Shown: in pieces, positions 4,923-11,934 of the stretch | How positions within the stretch are numbered: the first letter of the stretch is position 1 | Layout: every line of letters begins with the position of its first letter | Assembly (NCBI GenBank): GCA_964429265.1 | Contig: CAYSBK010000064.1 | Coordinates: forward strand, 1 to 12,229 | Origin: CAYSBK01 sp964429265 | GTDB lineage: Bacteria; Planctomycetota; Phycisphaerae; Sedimentisphaerales; Anaerobacaceae | Length of the DNA stretch: 12,229 nucleotides | Direction of reading: 5' to 3' | Position numbers and translations under genes: made by a program | Notes under the pieces: model-generated | Databases searched by the model: none | What the model was told of the DNA's origin: nothing | The model's input: the letters and a program-made list of their open reading frames with translations, nothing else

Positions 4923-7064
4923 ATGAACCTTGAGCCTTTCAAGAACAGATACGCCTCGATAGTCGAGGACTTCGTTCGCAGCAGCCGGGAGCAGCACCTT
5001 GCCGAAGCGGCACAGCTCGGACGCGACCTGGTGGAGGCAAACGTCCCGCCCGAAGACATCGGCGAGATTCACTGGGGGGCGGTAACCAGGCTCGCCGAGC
5101 AATCCGCGGACAAAACGGCCATCGAAACGGCACAGCGGGCCTGCGCGTGCCTGCTGGAGATGCTGATGGCCTACGGCCTTGCGTTCCGCAGCCTGCTGGA
5201 CCGGCAGGAAAAGGCCCGACAAGCCCTGCAGGACTCGAACGCCAGGCTGCAGGCGGTTCTGGATGCCTCGGAGGAAATCATATTCACGAAAGACCTGGAA
5301 GGCTGCTACTGCCTGGTTAATGCCGCATTTACGAAAATCTTCGCCAGGCCCATAAGCCAAATCATCGGCAAGACAGACCACGAGCTTTTCACGAAAGAAG
5401 AAGCCGAAAGACTGCAGGCTATCGACCAGGAAGTTTTTCGCTCCGGCACTGTACGTCGAGATGAAGATATACTGCGAGTGAAAGGCAAGCGCCATATATT
5501 CCACACGACGAAGGTGCCTCTTTTTGACAGCACCGGCAAGGTCATAGGCCTGTGCGGCTTCGCCGAGGACATAACCAAACTAAAGCAAACCCGCCAAGCA
5601 CTGAAGAGGACCGCCGAGCAGGCCCAAAGGTACCTCGATATAGCGGCGGTGATGATCGTCGCCCTCGACCGGGCAGGACGTGTAACGCTGATCAACAAGA
5701 AAGGCTGTGAAATCCTCGGACGCCCGGAGCGGGAAATCATCGGCAGGGACTGGTTCGACGGTTTCATACCTGCTGCCGAACGTGACAGCACCAGGCGGGT
5801 CTTCCGGGGACTTATGGCTGGCCGGGTTGAAAACGTCGAAGTTTTCGAGAACCACGTCGTAACCGCAGACGGCTGCCAGAGGTTAATCTCCTGGCATAAT
5901 GCCCTGGTCCGCAACCGGCACGGGCGCGTCGTCGGCACGCTGAGTTCGGGGCTGGACATAACCGAGCGGCGCCACGCCGAGCAGGAAAGAGAAAGCCTGG
6001 CAAAATTCCCCGAGGAAGACCCGAACCCCGTACTGCGGATTGCCGGCGACGGGAAGGTGCTTTACTGCAACCCCGCCGGGCTTCGACTGCTTAGCAACTG
6101 GAAGTGCGACGCCGGTTCGCACGTACCCCGCTACTGGCACGATCACGTCTCGGCTGCCCTGGGCGAAAAGCAAACCAGGCAGGTCGAAACGGAACTGGAC
6201 GGCTGCGTTTACTCTCTGACCATCTGCCCCGTGCCGGAACAGGACTATGTGAACATCTACGCGATGGACGTTACCGACCGAAAGCTGGCCGAACTGAAGC
6301 TTGTTCGCCAGCAGAATCACCTGAAGAAGCTGGCCTCGCAGTTGACGCTTGCCGAGGAGCGCCAGAAACGCCGGATCGCCGCGGACCTGCACGACAACGT
6401 GGGCCAGTCCCTGGCCTTTGCCAAGCTGCGACTCGAGACACTTCGCAAGTCAAGGTCCCCCTGCGGAGACGATGAGGTGCTTGAAGAAATCAGCGACCTG
6501 TTGGGCCGAACCATCCGCCAGGTAAAGTCGCTGATATTCGATTTGAGCTCGCCCGAGCTTTACACGATGGGTTTTGCCGCGGCCGTGGCCCAGTGGCTCG
6601 AAGACAACGTCCAGGGCAAATTCGGCATAAAAGCAATCTTCAGCGACGACGGCAAACCCAAGCCGCTCGCCGAGGACGTGCAGGTCCTGTTGTTTCGCAA
6701 CGTAATAGAGCTGCTGACGAACGTAATCAAGCACGCCCGGGCCTCCGAGGTGCGGGTTTCGCTGGCGCGAGACGATACGCGAATGGTGGTGCGGATTGAA
6801 GACAACGGTATCGGCTTCGACGTGGCCGAGGTGAACGCCCACGGCGCCGGTCGCGGTGAGTTCGGCCTGTTCAGCATCCGCGAAAGACTTTCCGAACTGG
6901 GCGGTTCAATCGAAATCAACTCTTTACCCGGCCGGGGCTGCACCGTTATAATGACCGCGCCGATTCAGGAAAAAACCGAAAGGGAGGATCACGAAAATGG
7001 CGGTCACAGTACTGTTGGCGGACGACCACGGCATCATCAGGCAGGGCATCCGCCTGCTTCTTGA
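4923..7064 (+). CDS. Soluble histidine kinase with RsbU-like N-terminal domain, three PAS domains and HisKA_3/HATPase core
   Basis: 713 residues with no membrane segment or signal peptide. Residues ~8-95 resemble the N-terminal domain of RsbU, which binds RsbT in Bacillus: VPPEDIGEIHWGAV (41-54) and CLLEMLMAYGLAFRSL (76-91) match RsbU's IPPEEIISIH and FLIEVMIGYGMAYQE. PAS domains follow at about 108-222, 236-350 and 362-455; the first two end in FAEDITKLK and LDITERR. The phospho-transfer motif IAADLHDNVGQSLAFAK contains His490 (HisKA_3 type). The HATPase has NVIELLTNVIKHA (N box), VRIEDNGIGFD and a GRGEFGLFSIRERL lid. Canonical sequence ends near residue 681; a polar tail of ~32 residues overlaps the next gene by 68 bases. 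It starts directly on the rsbX stop. Inference: it replaces RsbU as the RsbT target and phosphorylates the adjoining response regulator. Confidence 0.93.
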   Translation: MNLEPFKNRYASIVEDFVRSSREQHLAEAAQLGRDLVEANVPPEDIGEIHWGAVTRLAEQSADKTAIETAQRACACLLEMLMAYGLAFRSLLDRQEKARQALQDSNARLQAVLDASEEIIFTKDLEGCYCLVNAAFTKIFARPISQIIGKTDHELFTKEEAERLQAIDQEVFRSGTVRRDEDILRVKGKRHIFHTTKVPLFDSTGKVIGLCGFAEDITKLKQTRQALKRTAEQAQRYLDIAAVMIVALDRAGRVTLINKKGCEILGRPEREIIGRDWFDGFIPAAERDSTRRVFRGLMAGRVENVEVFENHVVTADGCQRLISWHNALVRNRHGRVVGTLSSGLDITERRHAEQERESLAKFPEEDPNPVLRIAGDGKVLYCNPAGLRLLSNWKCDAGSHVPRYWHDHVSAALGEKQTRQVETELDGCVYSLTICPVPEQDYVNIYAMDVTDRKLAELKLVRQQNHLKKLASQLTLAEERQKRRIAADLHDNVGQSLAFAKLRLETLRKSRSPCGDDEVLEEISDLLGRTIRQVKSLIFDLSSPELYTMGFAAAVAQWLEDNVQGKFGIKAIFSDDGKPKPLAEDVQVLLFRNVIELLTNVIKHARASEVRVSLARDDTRMVVRIEDNGIGFDVAEVNAHGAGRGEFGLFSIRERLSELGGSIEINSLPGRGCTVIMTAPIQEKTEREDHENGGHSTVGGRPRHHQAGHPPAS

Positions 7065-7650
7065 GCAGGAACCTGACATCGAGGTCGTCGGCGAGGCCGG
7101 CGACGGCCGACAGGCGATGGAAGAAGCGAAGCGCCTCCGGCCCGAAGTGGTCATTATGGACATAACGATGCCGAACCTCAACGGCGTCGATGCCACGCGC
7201 AGGCTCGTTTCGCAGTTGCCCGATACGAAGGTCATCGCGCTATCCATCCATTCGGGCAGGCATTTCGTTGCCGATATGCTCAGGGCCGGTGCCAGCGGCT
7301 ACCTGCTGAAGGAATGCCTTGCGGACGAACTGGTACGGGCGATACGTACGGTTGTCGCCGGGCAGGTGTACCTCAGCCCGGCCGCCGCCAAGGCCGTCGT
7401 CGAGACCTACGTAAAAGACGCCCCTTCATCTGCAAGCGGCCGGCCGGCCGCGCTGACCGACCGCGAACGCGAGGTCCTGCAGCTCGTTGCCGAGGGCAAG
7501 ACCACCAAGCAGATTGCCTTGAAGCTGCACGTAAGCAACAAGGCCATAGAGGCCACACGCCGCCGCGTTATGGACAAGCTCGGCATATACAGCATCGCCG
7601 AGCTTACCAAGTACGCCATCCGCCAAGGCCTGACTACCATCAACTCCTGA
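6997..7650 (+). CDS. NarL/FixJ-type response regulator (receiver + LuxR HTH), cognate of the histidine kinase
   Basis: 217 residues. The receiver domain (1-120) has acidic residues LLADDHG (Asp9/10), phospho-acceptor Asp55 in VVIMDITMP, Ser83 and Lys105, all intact. The LuxR-type HTH (about 150-213) reads LTDREREVLQLVAEGKTTKQIALKLHVS, then a recognition helix that departs from the family: KAIEATRRRVMDKL where KTVE-x-HRxxIMxKL is usual. The ATG is preceded by AAGGGAGG at about 8 bases, so this start is secure although it lies 68 bases inside the kinase gene. The overlap implies coupled translation and a kinase-regulator pair. It is the last gene of the stressosome operon. Confidence 0.94.
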   Translation: MAVTVLLADDHGIIRQGIRLLLEQEPDIEVVGEAGDGRQAMEEAKRLRPEVVIMDITMPNLNGVDATRRLVSQLPDTKVIALSIHSGRHFVADMLRAGASGYLLKECLADELVRAIRTVVAGQVYLSPAAAKAVVETYVKDAPSSASGRPAALTDREREVLQLVAEGKTTKQIALKLHVSNKAIEATRRRVMDKLGIYSIAELTKYAIRQGLTTINS

Positions 7651-7782
7651 GCTGAAAGCGGACATGAGGATCACATCCCTGTAGGGATCGCCCATATCGA
7701 AAATAGGTTTTTCGTATCCCTGTCCTGGGAATATACCATCGACCTTTTTCGGGCATTCAACCGATACATACTAATGGAGCGG

Positions 7783-7810
7783 CGAAGTACAGCAATGCGG
7801 CCGTACTTCG
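7783..7810. repeat. Perfect 8-bp inverted repeat, possible operator
   Basis: CGAAGTAC (7783-7790) and GTACTTCG (7803-7810) are perfect inverted copies separated by 12 bases. There is no T-run, so it is not a terminator. The symmetric arms could bind a dimeric LuxR-type regulator, two of which flank this region, or could simply fold as an RNA stem in the 3' leader. Function is unproven. Confidence 0.4.
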
Positions 7811-7867
7811 ACCGTGTGACAAACAGGTGATTTCAGATCAGGTTTGCCGGGGGGCGTCGGCCGCACA

Positions 7868-7959
7868 GCGTCCGATGAGCTGCCTCGCCGAGGATTATAA
7901 AAACCGCAGCGCAAGGACGCAGACCCGATGGTCTGAAAGAAACGTTTCACGGATGAAAC
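7868..7959 (+). other. Cluster of potential RNA stems upstream of the terminator
   Basis: GCGTCC (7868-7873) can pair with GGACGC (7915-7920), and inside it GCTGC (7879-7883) with GCAGC (7906-7910), giving a two-step stem with internal loops. It is followed at once by CAGACC-CGAT-GGTCTG (7920-7935) and GTTTCA-CGGA-TGAAAC (7944-7959), both perfect 6-bp hairpins with four-base loops. Three adjacent helices ending in a terminator suggest a structured transcript: a 3' untranslated region, a small RNA or an attenuator. I do not recognise a known riboswitch class. Confidence 0.35.
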
Positions 7960-7965
7960 CCTCCG

Positions 7966-8021
7966 CTCCCGCCGGAAATCCCCTTCATCCCAGTTCTCCT
8001 TTTTCCGGCCGGGAGTTTTTT
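7966..8021 (+). terminator. Rho-independent terminator-like hairpin
   Basis: The left arm (7966-7978, CTCCCGCCGGAAA) pairs with the right arm (8002-8015, TTTCCGGCCGGGAG) in 13 base pairs with one bulged C, around a 23-base loop, and is followed by six Ts (8016-8021). GC-rich stem plus T-run is classic. The loop is long. It most likely ends the stressosome operon about 370 bases after its last stop, or terminates a separate small transcript; it also insulates the downstream regulators. Confidence 0.65.
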
Positions 8022-8255
8022 CGCACAACGGCAAAACCGACACGCCTGCTTTTTTGCGCGATATTTTCTAATCAACATTTATTGTATTGCCGATAAGGTC
8101 TGAAGACAGATGCGTAAACTTCGCACCTGCTTATGGGGTGGTTTGCAACAGCGTAACTTTTTTCGATGAACCTGCCCCGGGCGGCTTGCCCTCGTGGCGA
8201 ACCGCAGGGGCGGACGGTTGCTTGTTATGTGTACGGAACTGCGGAGGATGCCGTT

Positions 8256-8651
8256 ATGGCTGAGACTATCAGGGTCCTGGTAATTGAGGATGAACAGCGG
8301 ATACGCACTGTTCTTGAATATAACCTGAAGCTGGACGGATTCGAGGTTTACACCGCAGGAGATGGACGTACCGGCCTGGAAATCGCACGCAGCCAAAGGC
8401 CTGACCTGGTCCTGCTGGACTGGATGATGCCCGGTATGGACGGCCTGGCGGTCCTCAGTGAACTGCGCAACGATGAAAGAACCAAGGACATCCCCGTCTT
8501 TATGCTCACCGCAAAAACTATGATGACCGAACTCGGCCGGGCACTCTACGAGGGCGCCGACGATTACATCACCAAGCCCTTCGAACCACGCGAGCTCGGC
8601 GAGATGCTCCGACAGAAACTGGCCAACGTAGTCGATGCCAGGCAAACGTGA
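8256..8651 (+). CDS. Stand-alone receiver-domain response regulator (CheY/PhoB-receiver type)
   Basis: 131 residues forming a single receiver domain with no output domain. Key residues are present: VIEDE (Glu11/Asp12), phospho-acceptor Asp55 in VLLDWMMPGMDG, Thr85 in MLTAK and Lys107 in DDYITKPFEP. The DYITKPFEPREL ending is like OmpR/PhoB receivers, but the protein stops right after the last helix. The ATG at 8256 is chosen because GGAGGA lies 7 bases upstream and conserved sequence begins at residue 6; the frame stays open to 8166 without support. It would act as a phosphate carrier or by protein-protein contact. It precedes the Asp-less regulator by 45 bases, so the two are probably co-transcribed. 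Confidence 0.93.
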   Translation: MAETIRVLVIEDEQRIRTVLEYNLKLDGFEVYTAGDGRTGLEIARSQRPDLVLLDWMMPGMDGLAVLSELRNDERTKDIPVFMLTAKTMMTELGRALYEGADDYITKPFEPRELGEMLRQKLANVVDARQT

Positions 8652-8696
8652 AAGGACCAGTCCACCGAACGTCCGGACTTATGATACGGTTCCGCA

Positions 8697-9356
8697 GTGA
8701 ATACCAACGGTAAGATAACAGTCCTGCTGGCAGACGACCAGCAGATTATGCGCGACGGCCTGAAGTCGCTGTTGCAGACCTGCGCCGGCATAAGCGTCGT
8801 CGGCGAGGCTGACGGCCCGGCCATTGTTGCTGAGCTTGCCTCCAGGATAAAACCAGACGTCGTCAACCTCGGCATCAACCTGGCCGGCCCGGAAGCCATC
8901 GACTCCATACGCCGGCTCGCACAAGACCTTCCCGAGGTAAAGATCGTTGCCCATTCCATATATCTCGAAAAGGCGTTCGTGCGCGAGGTCCTCCGTGCCG
9001 GCGCACACGCCTACGTACACAAACAGCATCCTTTCACCGAGCTGCTGAAAGCAATAAACTGCGTCGTCCAGAACCGCCTTTACCTCTGCCCGAAAACCGC
9101 AAGCGTGGTTATGAACGGCTATCTCGAGGACCTTTCCCAGAACGGCTCGAACGGCACAGCCCTGACCAACAGGGAAAAACAGGTGCTCAAGCTCCTGGCC
9201 AACGGCAAGAACTCAAAACAGATAGCGCTCGAGCTGCACCTAAGCGCCAAAACCGTCGACACTCACCGCCGCCAGATTATGAACAAGCTGCATATCCACA
9301 ACCTCCCCCAACTCACCAAGTACGCTATCCGCTGCGGCTTGACGTCTCTCGAGTAA
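8697..9356 (+). CDS. LuxR/NarL-type regulator with degenerate receiver (phospho-acceptor Asp replaced by Gly)
   Basis: 219 residues, clearly a paralogue of the regulator ending at 7650 (the LTNREKQVLKLLANGK and LTKYAIRCGL segments align closely). The receiver keeps Asp13/14, Ser87 and Lys109, but the phospho-site segment reads DVVNLGINLAG where the paralogue has EVVIMDITMPN, so residue 59 is Gly. It should not be phosphorylated in the usual way. The HTH is standard: KNSKQIALELHLSAKTVDTHRRQIMNKL. The start is GTG at 8697 with only a weak RBS, possibly relying on coupling to the receiver gene 45 bases upstream. It probably binds DNA constitutively, or is controlled by partner contact such as the adjacent stand-alone receiver. 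Its targets are unknown. Confidence 0.92.
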   Translation: MNTNGKITVLLADDQQIMRDGLKSLLQTCAGISVVGEADGPAIVAELASRIKPDVVNLGINLAGPEAIDSIRRLAQDLPEVKIVAHSIYLEKAFVREVLRAGAHAYVHKQHPFTELLKAINCVVQNRLYLCPKTASVVMNGYLEDLSQNGSNGTALTNREKQVLKLLANGKNSKQIALELHLSAKTVDTHRRQIMNKLHIHNLPQLTKYAIRCGLTSLE

Positions 9357-9830
9357 TTCGTCACACGCACGAACCATCGTCCGGCCGACCAACCGCCGCC
9401 CTTAATCCTCAGCAAGGCACTATCTTTTTGCTCAGCCGCAGGCGCGTATTTTCCGCAAAATCTGCCGGCGCTGAACACCGCCCGGCGCCGGCGATTTAAC
9501 CACCCCTAAATTCAGCAATAGGCTTCTTATACGCACTATCACCCTCGCCGAATAAACAGCGCGGCACGCCGGGCAGCAAGCTCTGCAGACATCACCGGCA
9601 AAGGCCTGCCCCCGGCCTACGAGTTGTCAAACACGCGGTGAAGAAACTCGCGCAGGCCACGCCCGGCCGTGCCGCTGGAATCAAGCGTTTGCATAAACCG
9701 GAAAAGGCAATGCTGTTCTTGATTGCTGACGGACGAGTCGCCCGGCCCCGTCGCCTGCGACAAGGCCCCGCAGGATTCGGCAAGCCAGGGGCCGGCGCCT
9801 CGCCCCATTGTTACAAGGGCAGGTGACAAA
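9357..9830. other. Gene-free region upstream of the TonB-dependent receptor
   Basis: About 470 bases without a credible gene. The receptor frame is open upstream to 9723, but residues before the ATG at 9831 are not signal-peptide-like and have no RBS. Apart from the inverted repeat at 9464-9492, I see GC-rich sequence with weak hairpin potential. No clear -35/-10 pair stands out. The length leaves room for a leader or riboswitch, but I found no convincing match. Confidence 0.45.
9464..9492 (+). terminator. GC-rich perfect inverted repeat, possible terminator
   Basis: GCCGGCGC (9464-9471) and GCGCCGGC (9485-9492) are perfect complements around a 13-base loop, about 108 bases after the upstream stop. 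The stem is strong, but only GATTTAA follows, with no T-run, so termination is uncertain; it may protect the mRNA 3' end instead. Confidence 0.35.
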
Positions 9831-11933
9831 ATGACCGCGCCGACAAGTTCAAAAACCGCAATAACGCGCAGCCACACCCGCCCACAATACCTCCGCCCGG
9901 CCGCCGCCGCGCCGGCAAGCAGAATTATCTGCGCCGCCGTGCTTTCGACGCTGCTGGCAGATGCCGTCAATGCCGCTCAACAGAACCCACAGCAAAACCT
10001 CTTCGAAATGTCTCTCCAGCAGTTGATGGAAGTACCGGTTGTCGTCTCCGCCTCCAGGCAAGCGCAAAAAATGGCTGAACTGTCCGTCCCCGTAAGCGTG
10101 ATAACGGCCGAGGACATCCATTACAGCGGACTGACCAGCATATCCGATATACTGCAGTTTGCCCCCGGTGTCGACGTGATCCAAACAAGCCGTAAACGCT
10201 ACGCCGTCGGCGTCAGGGGACTACACGGGTCGATCTCCGACCGGGTGTTATCGCTTGTGGATGGCCGCCCAGCCGATAGCCCAATCTTCGGAGGCCCCGA
10301 ATTCTACAGACTGCCCATTCTGCCTGAAGATATCGAACGCATCGAAATCGTCCGCGGTCCCGGCGGAGCCGCCTGGGGCGCAAATGCCTTTACCGGCGTA
10401 ATAAACATAATTACCAAAAAACCCGAGGATGCAAACCGCTACTTCGCTTCAACGAATATCAGCGATTTCGGCGACAGCTTCACCCATCTCCGCTGGGCTG
10501 ATAAGTCCGGCCGACTAGCCTGGCGTATCTCCACCGCATACGCGGACACAAAATCCTCGTACGACGCCCTTGACGGAGACTCCTCTTACCAATCCTCGCA
10601 GCCGGGTCTCAACGCCCTTATGGGCTTCGACAACTTCAAGGTCCGCGATTTTGCGCGGCAGTGGCGGCTGGACAGCAAAGCAGTCTATCACGCCTCTGAG
10701 GAAACCAACGTCTCCTTCGGGGCCGGTTACTCGCACCTCGAATCCGGCGACTTTGAGGTGCTGTGGTATTTTCCTCGCAAGGACAACCGGGCCGACCTGC
10801 TGCGCAGTTTCACCAGAGTCGACCACAAGTTCGCAAGCGGAAACATCGCCCACCTGCAGTGGTCCGGATACTTTTCGAACGACAACTGGCCGACCTATGG
10901 CAGATACAAGGTTGCAGATAACTACATCAACGGGCAAGTAAACTTCGCCCTGGGTGAGCGTCACCAGACATCAATCGGCGCCGACCTGCGCTGGACGCAT
11001 ATCAGCACGGCCAGGGATACCGATCAGCAGTACACCTACGCAGGTTCACCATTCGACGAGCACCAGGCCGGCTTGTTTCTCATCGACCGATGGCAGACAA
11101 CCGACCGCCTCACCCTTGAGGGCCAGATTCGCGGCGACTGGTACGAGGAAACCCAGACCGACTGGGCGGGACGCCTGTCCGCACTCTATGCCCTTGATGA
11201 GCAGAAAAGGCACACACTTCGCCTTAGCGCAGCCAGGGCATTTCGCACACCTCTGATAGCACTGCGTAAAGCCCAAGGCCATACCGTGCCGGTGCTTGGA
11301 CTGTACTATTTCAACGTCCAGCCACCTTCGGACGACCTGGACAACGAACAAACCTACTCGCTGGAAGCCGGCTATACCGGCAGGCTCACCGATAACTTTA
11401 CTCTGCGAGCCAACACATATTATCAACGTTTCAGTAAACTCATCGGCTACCGTACTACTACCGATGCCTTCGGATTATACTACTATACCCCCGACAACAT
11501 CGACGGCGCCGACTCATGGGGCGCGGAGCTGGAATTGGCCGTCGAACACAAGACAGGCAAACTCTCGGTGTGGTACGCTTACAACGATTTCCAAGAGGAC
11601 GAGGGTGGGCAGTCCGTTCGAAGCTTCCTTCCGGCAAGGCACAAGGCAGGTCTGACAGGGCGGGTCTTTTTCGATAAAGGCTGGGTCTTCAACGCCAACT
11701 ATAAGTTCACCGATACAACGCCCGCTGATCCCGACGACACTAATGACGTCGCCAGCTCGCATCGCCTGGACCTGTGTATATCAAAAGAACTCGGCAAAGG
11801 AATAGGAGAACTAATGTTCGGTGTCGCCGATGTGCTCAACAAGGACCACGATCCGGTATATCAGAAAAGCGATCTGACCTCGCACGTCGTGCCGGGCCGA
11901 ATGTTTTTTGTAAGGATACAGCTACGATTCTAA
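9831..11933 (+). CDS. TonB-dependent outer-membrane receptor
   Basis: 700 residues from the ATG at 9831, which has AGGTG 7 bases upstream. Residues ~31-48 (RIICAAVLSTLLADAVNA) form a signal peptide, probably cut after VNA, following an unusually long 30-residue N-terminal extension. The N-terminal segment SLQQLMEVPVVVSASRQ is typical of receptors of the 'L-E-E-L-M-x-V-P-V-V-S-A-S' type. The plug domain (~78-197) contains VPVSVITAEDI, LVDGRP, IERIEIVRGPGGAAWGAN and GVINIITK. The rest is a beta-barrel of alternating aromatic and polar strands ending in FVRIQLRF, with the C-terminal Phe needed for outer-membrane insertion. The substrate is unknown. It sits one base before a YfiR-type gene, a pairing known for this receptor class. 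Confidence 0.95.
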   Translation: MTAPTSSKTAITRSHTRPQYLRPAAAAPASRIICAAVLSTLLADAVNAAQQNPQQNLFEMSLQQLMEVPVVVSASRQAQKMAELSVPVSVITAEDIHYSGLTSISDILQFAPGVDVIQTSRKRYAVGVRGLHGSISDRVLSLVDGRPADSPIFGGPEFYRLPILPEDIERIEIVRGPGGAAWGANAFTGVINIITKKPEDANRYFASTNISDFGDSFTHLRWADKSGRLAWRISTAYADTKSSYDALDGDSSYQSSQPGLNALMGFDNFKVRDFARQWRLDSKAVYHASEETNVSFGAGYSHLESGDFEVLWYFPRKDNRADLLRSFTRVDHKFASGNIAHLQWSGYFSNDNWPTYGRYKVADNYINGQVNFALGERHQTSIGADLRWTHISTARDTDQQYTYAGSPFDEHQAGLFLIDRWQTTDRLTLEGQIRGDWYEETQTDWAGRLSALYALDEQKRHTLRLSAARAFRTPLIALRKAQGHTVPVLGLYYFNVQPPSDDLDNEQTYSLEAGYTGRLTDNFTLRANTYYQRFSKLIGYRTTTDAFGLYYYTPDNIDGADSWGAELELAVEHKTGKLSVWYAYNDFQEDEGGQSVRSFLPARHKAGLTGRVFFDKGWVFNANYKFTDTTPADPDDTNDVASSHRLDLCISKELGKGIGELMFGVADVLNKDHDPVYQKSDLTSHVVPGRMFFVRIQLRF

Positions 11934-11934
11934 T

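Larger units (their letters stand above)
7651..8255. other. 605-base gene-free region rich in inverted repeats
   Basis: No credible coding frame: the start at 8166 that is open into the next gene lacks an RBS and conserved residues. In order, the region holds a small hairpin (7675-7688, ATCCC-TGTA-GGGAT), an 8-bp inverted repeat (7783-7810), a cluster of stems (7868-7959), a terminator-like hairpin with six Ts (7966-8021) and an AT-rich stretch (about 8040-8095). The AT-rich stretch is the likeliest promoter zone for the downstream regulators, although I could not pick a convincing -35/-10 pair. A segment near 7899-7922 (ACCGCAGCGCAAGGACGCAG) has the look of the short ACCGCAG...CGCAG-type intergenic repeats seen in some environmental genomes; this is only a resemblance. 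Confidence 0.6.

Noticed and set aside
4428..5504. 358-residue minus-strand open frame opposite the phosphatase and kinase
   Set aside because: It is antisense to two unmistakable genes and has no recognisable domain or start signal.
7662..7674. ACATGAGGATCAC, identical to the 5' part of the MS2 phage coat-protein operator hairpin
   Set aside because: The 3' half (CCATGT) is absent; the sequence continues into a different hairpin (7675-7688). It is a chance 13-base match with no phage context.
8166..8255. Upstream extension of the stand-alone receiver to an earlier ATG
   Set aside because: The extra 30 residues are not conserved-looking and lack an RBS, while GGAGGA sits 7 bases before the ATG at 8256.
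9635..9810. Cobalamin-riboswitch-like fragments (GCGGTGAAGAAACTCGCGC near 9635-9655 and AAGCCAGGGGCCGG near 9781-9795) upstream of a TonB receptor
   Set aside because: The conserved AGGGAA segment and the CNACTGT core are missing, and the match to the B12 box is poor. An Infernal search with the cobalamin model would decide; without it I do not call a riboswitch.
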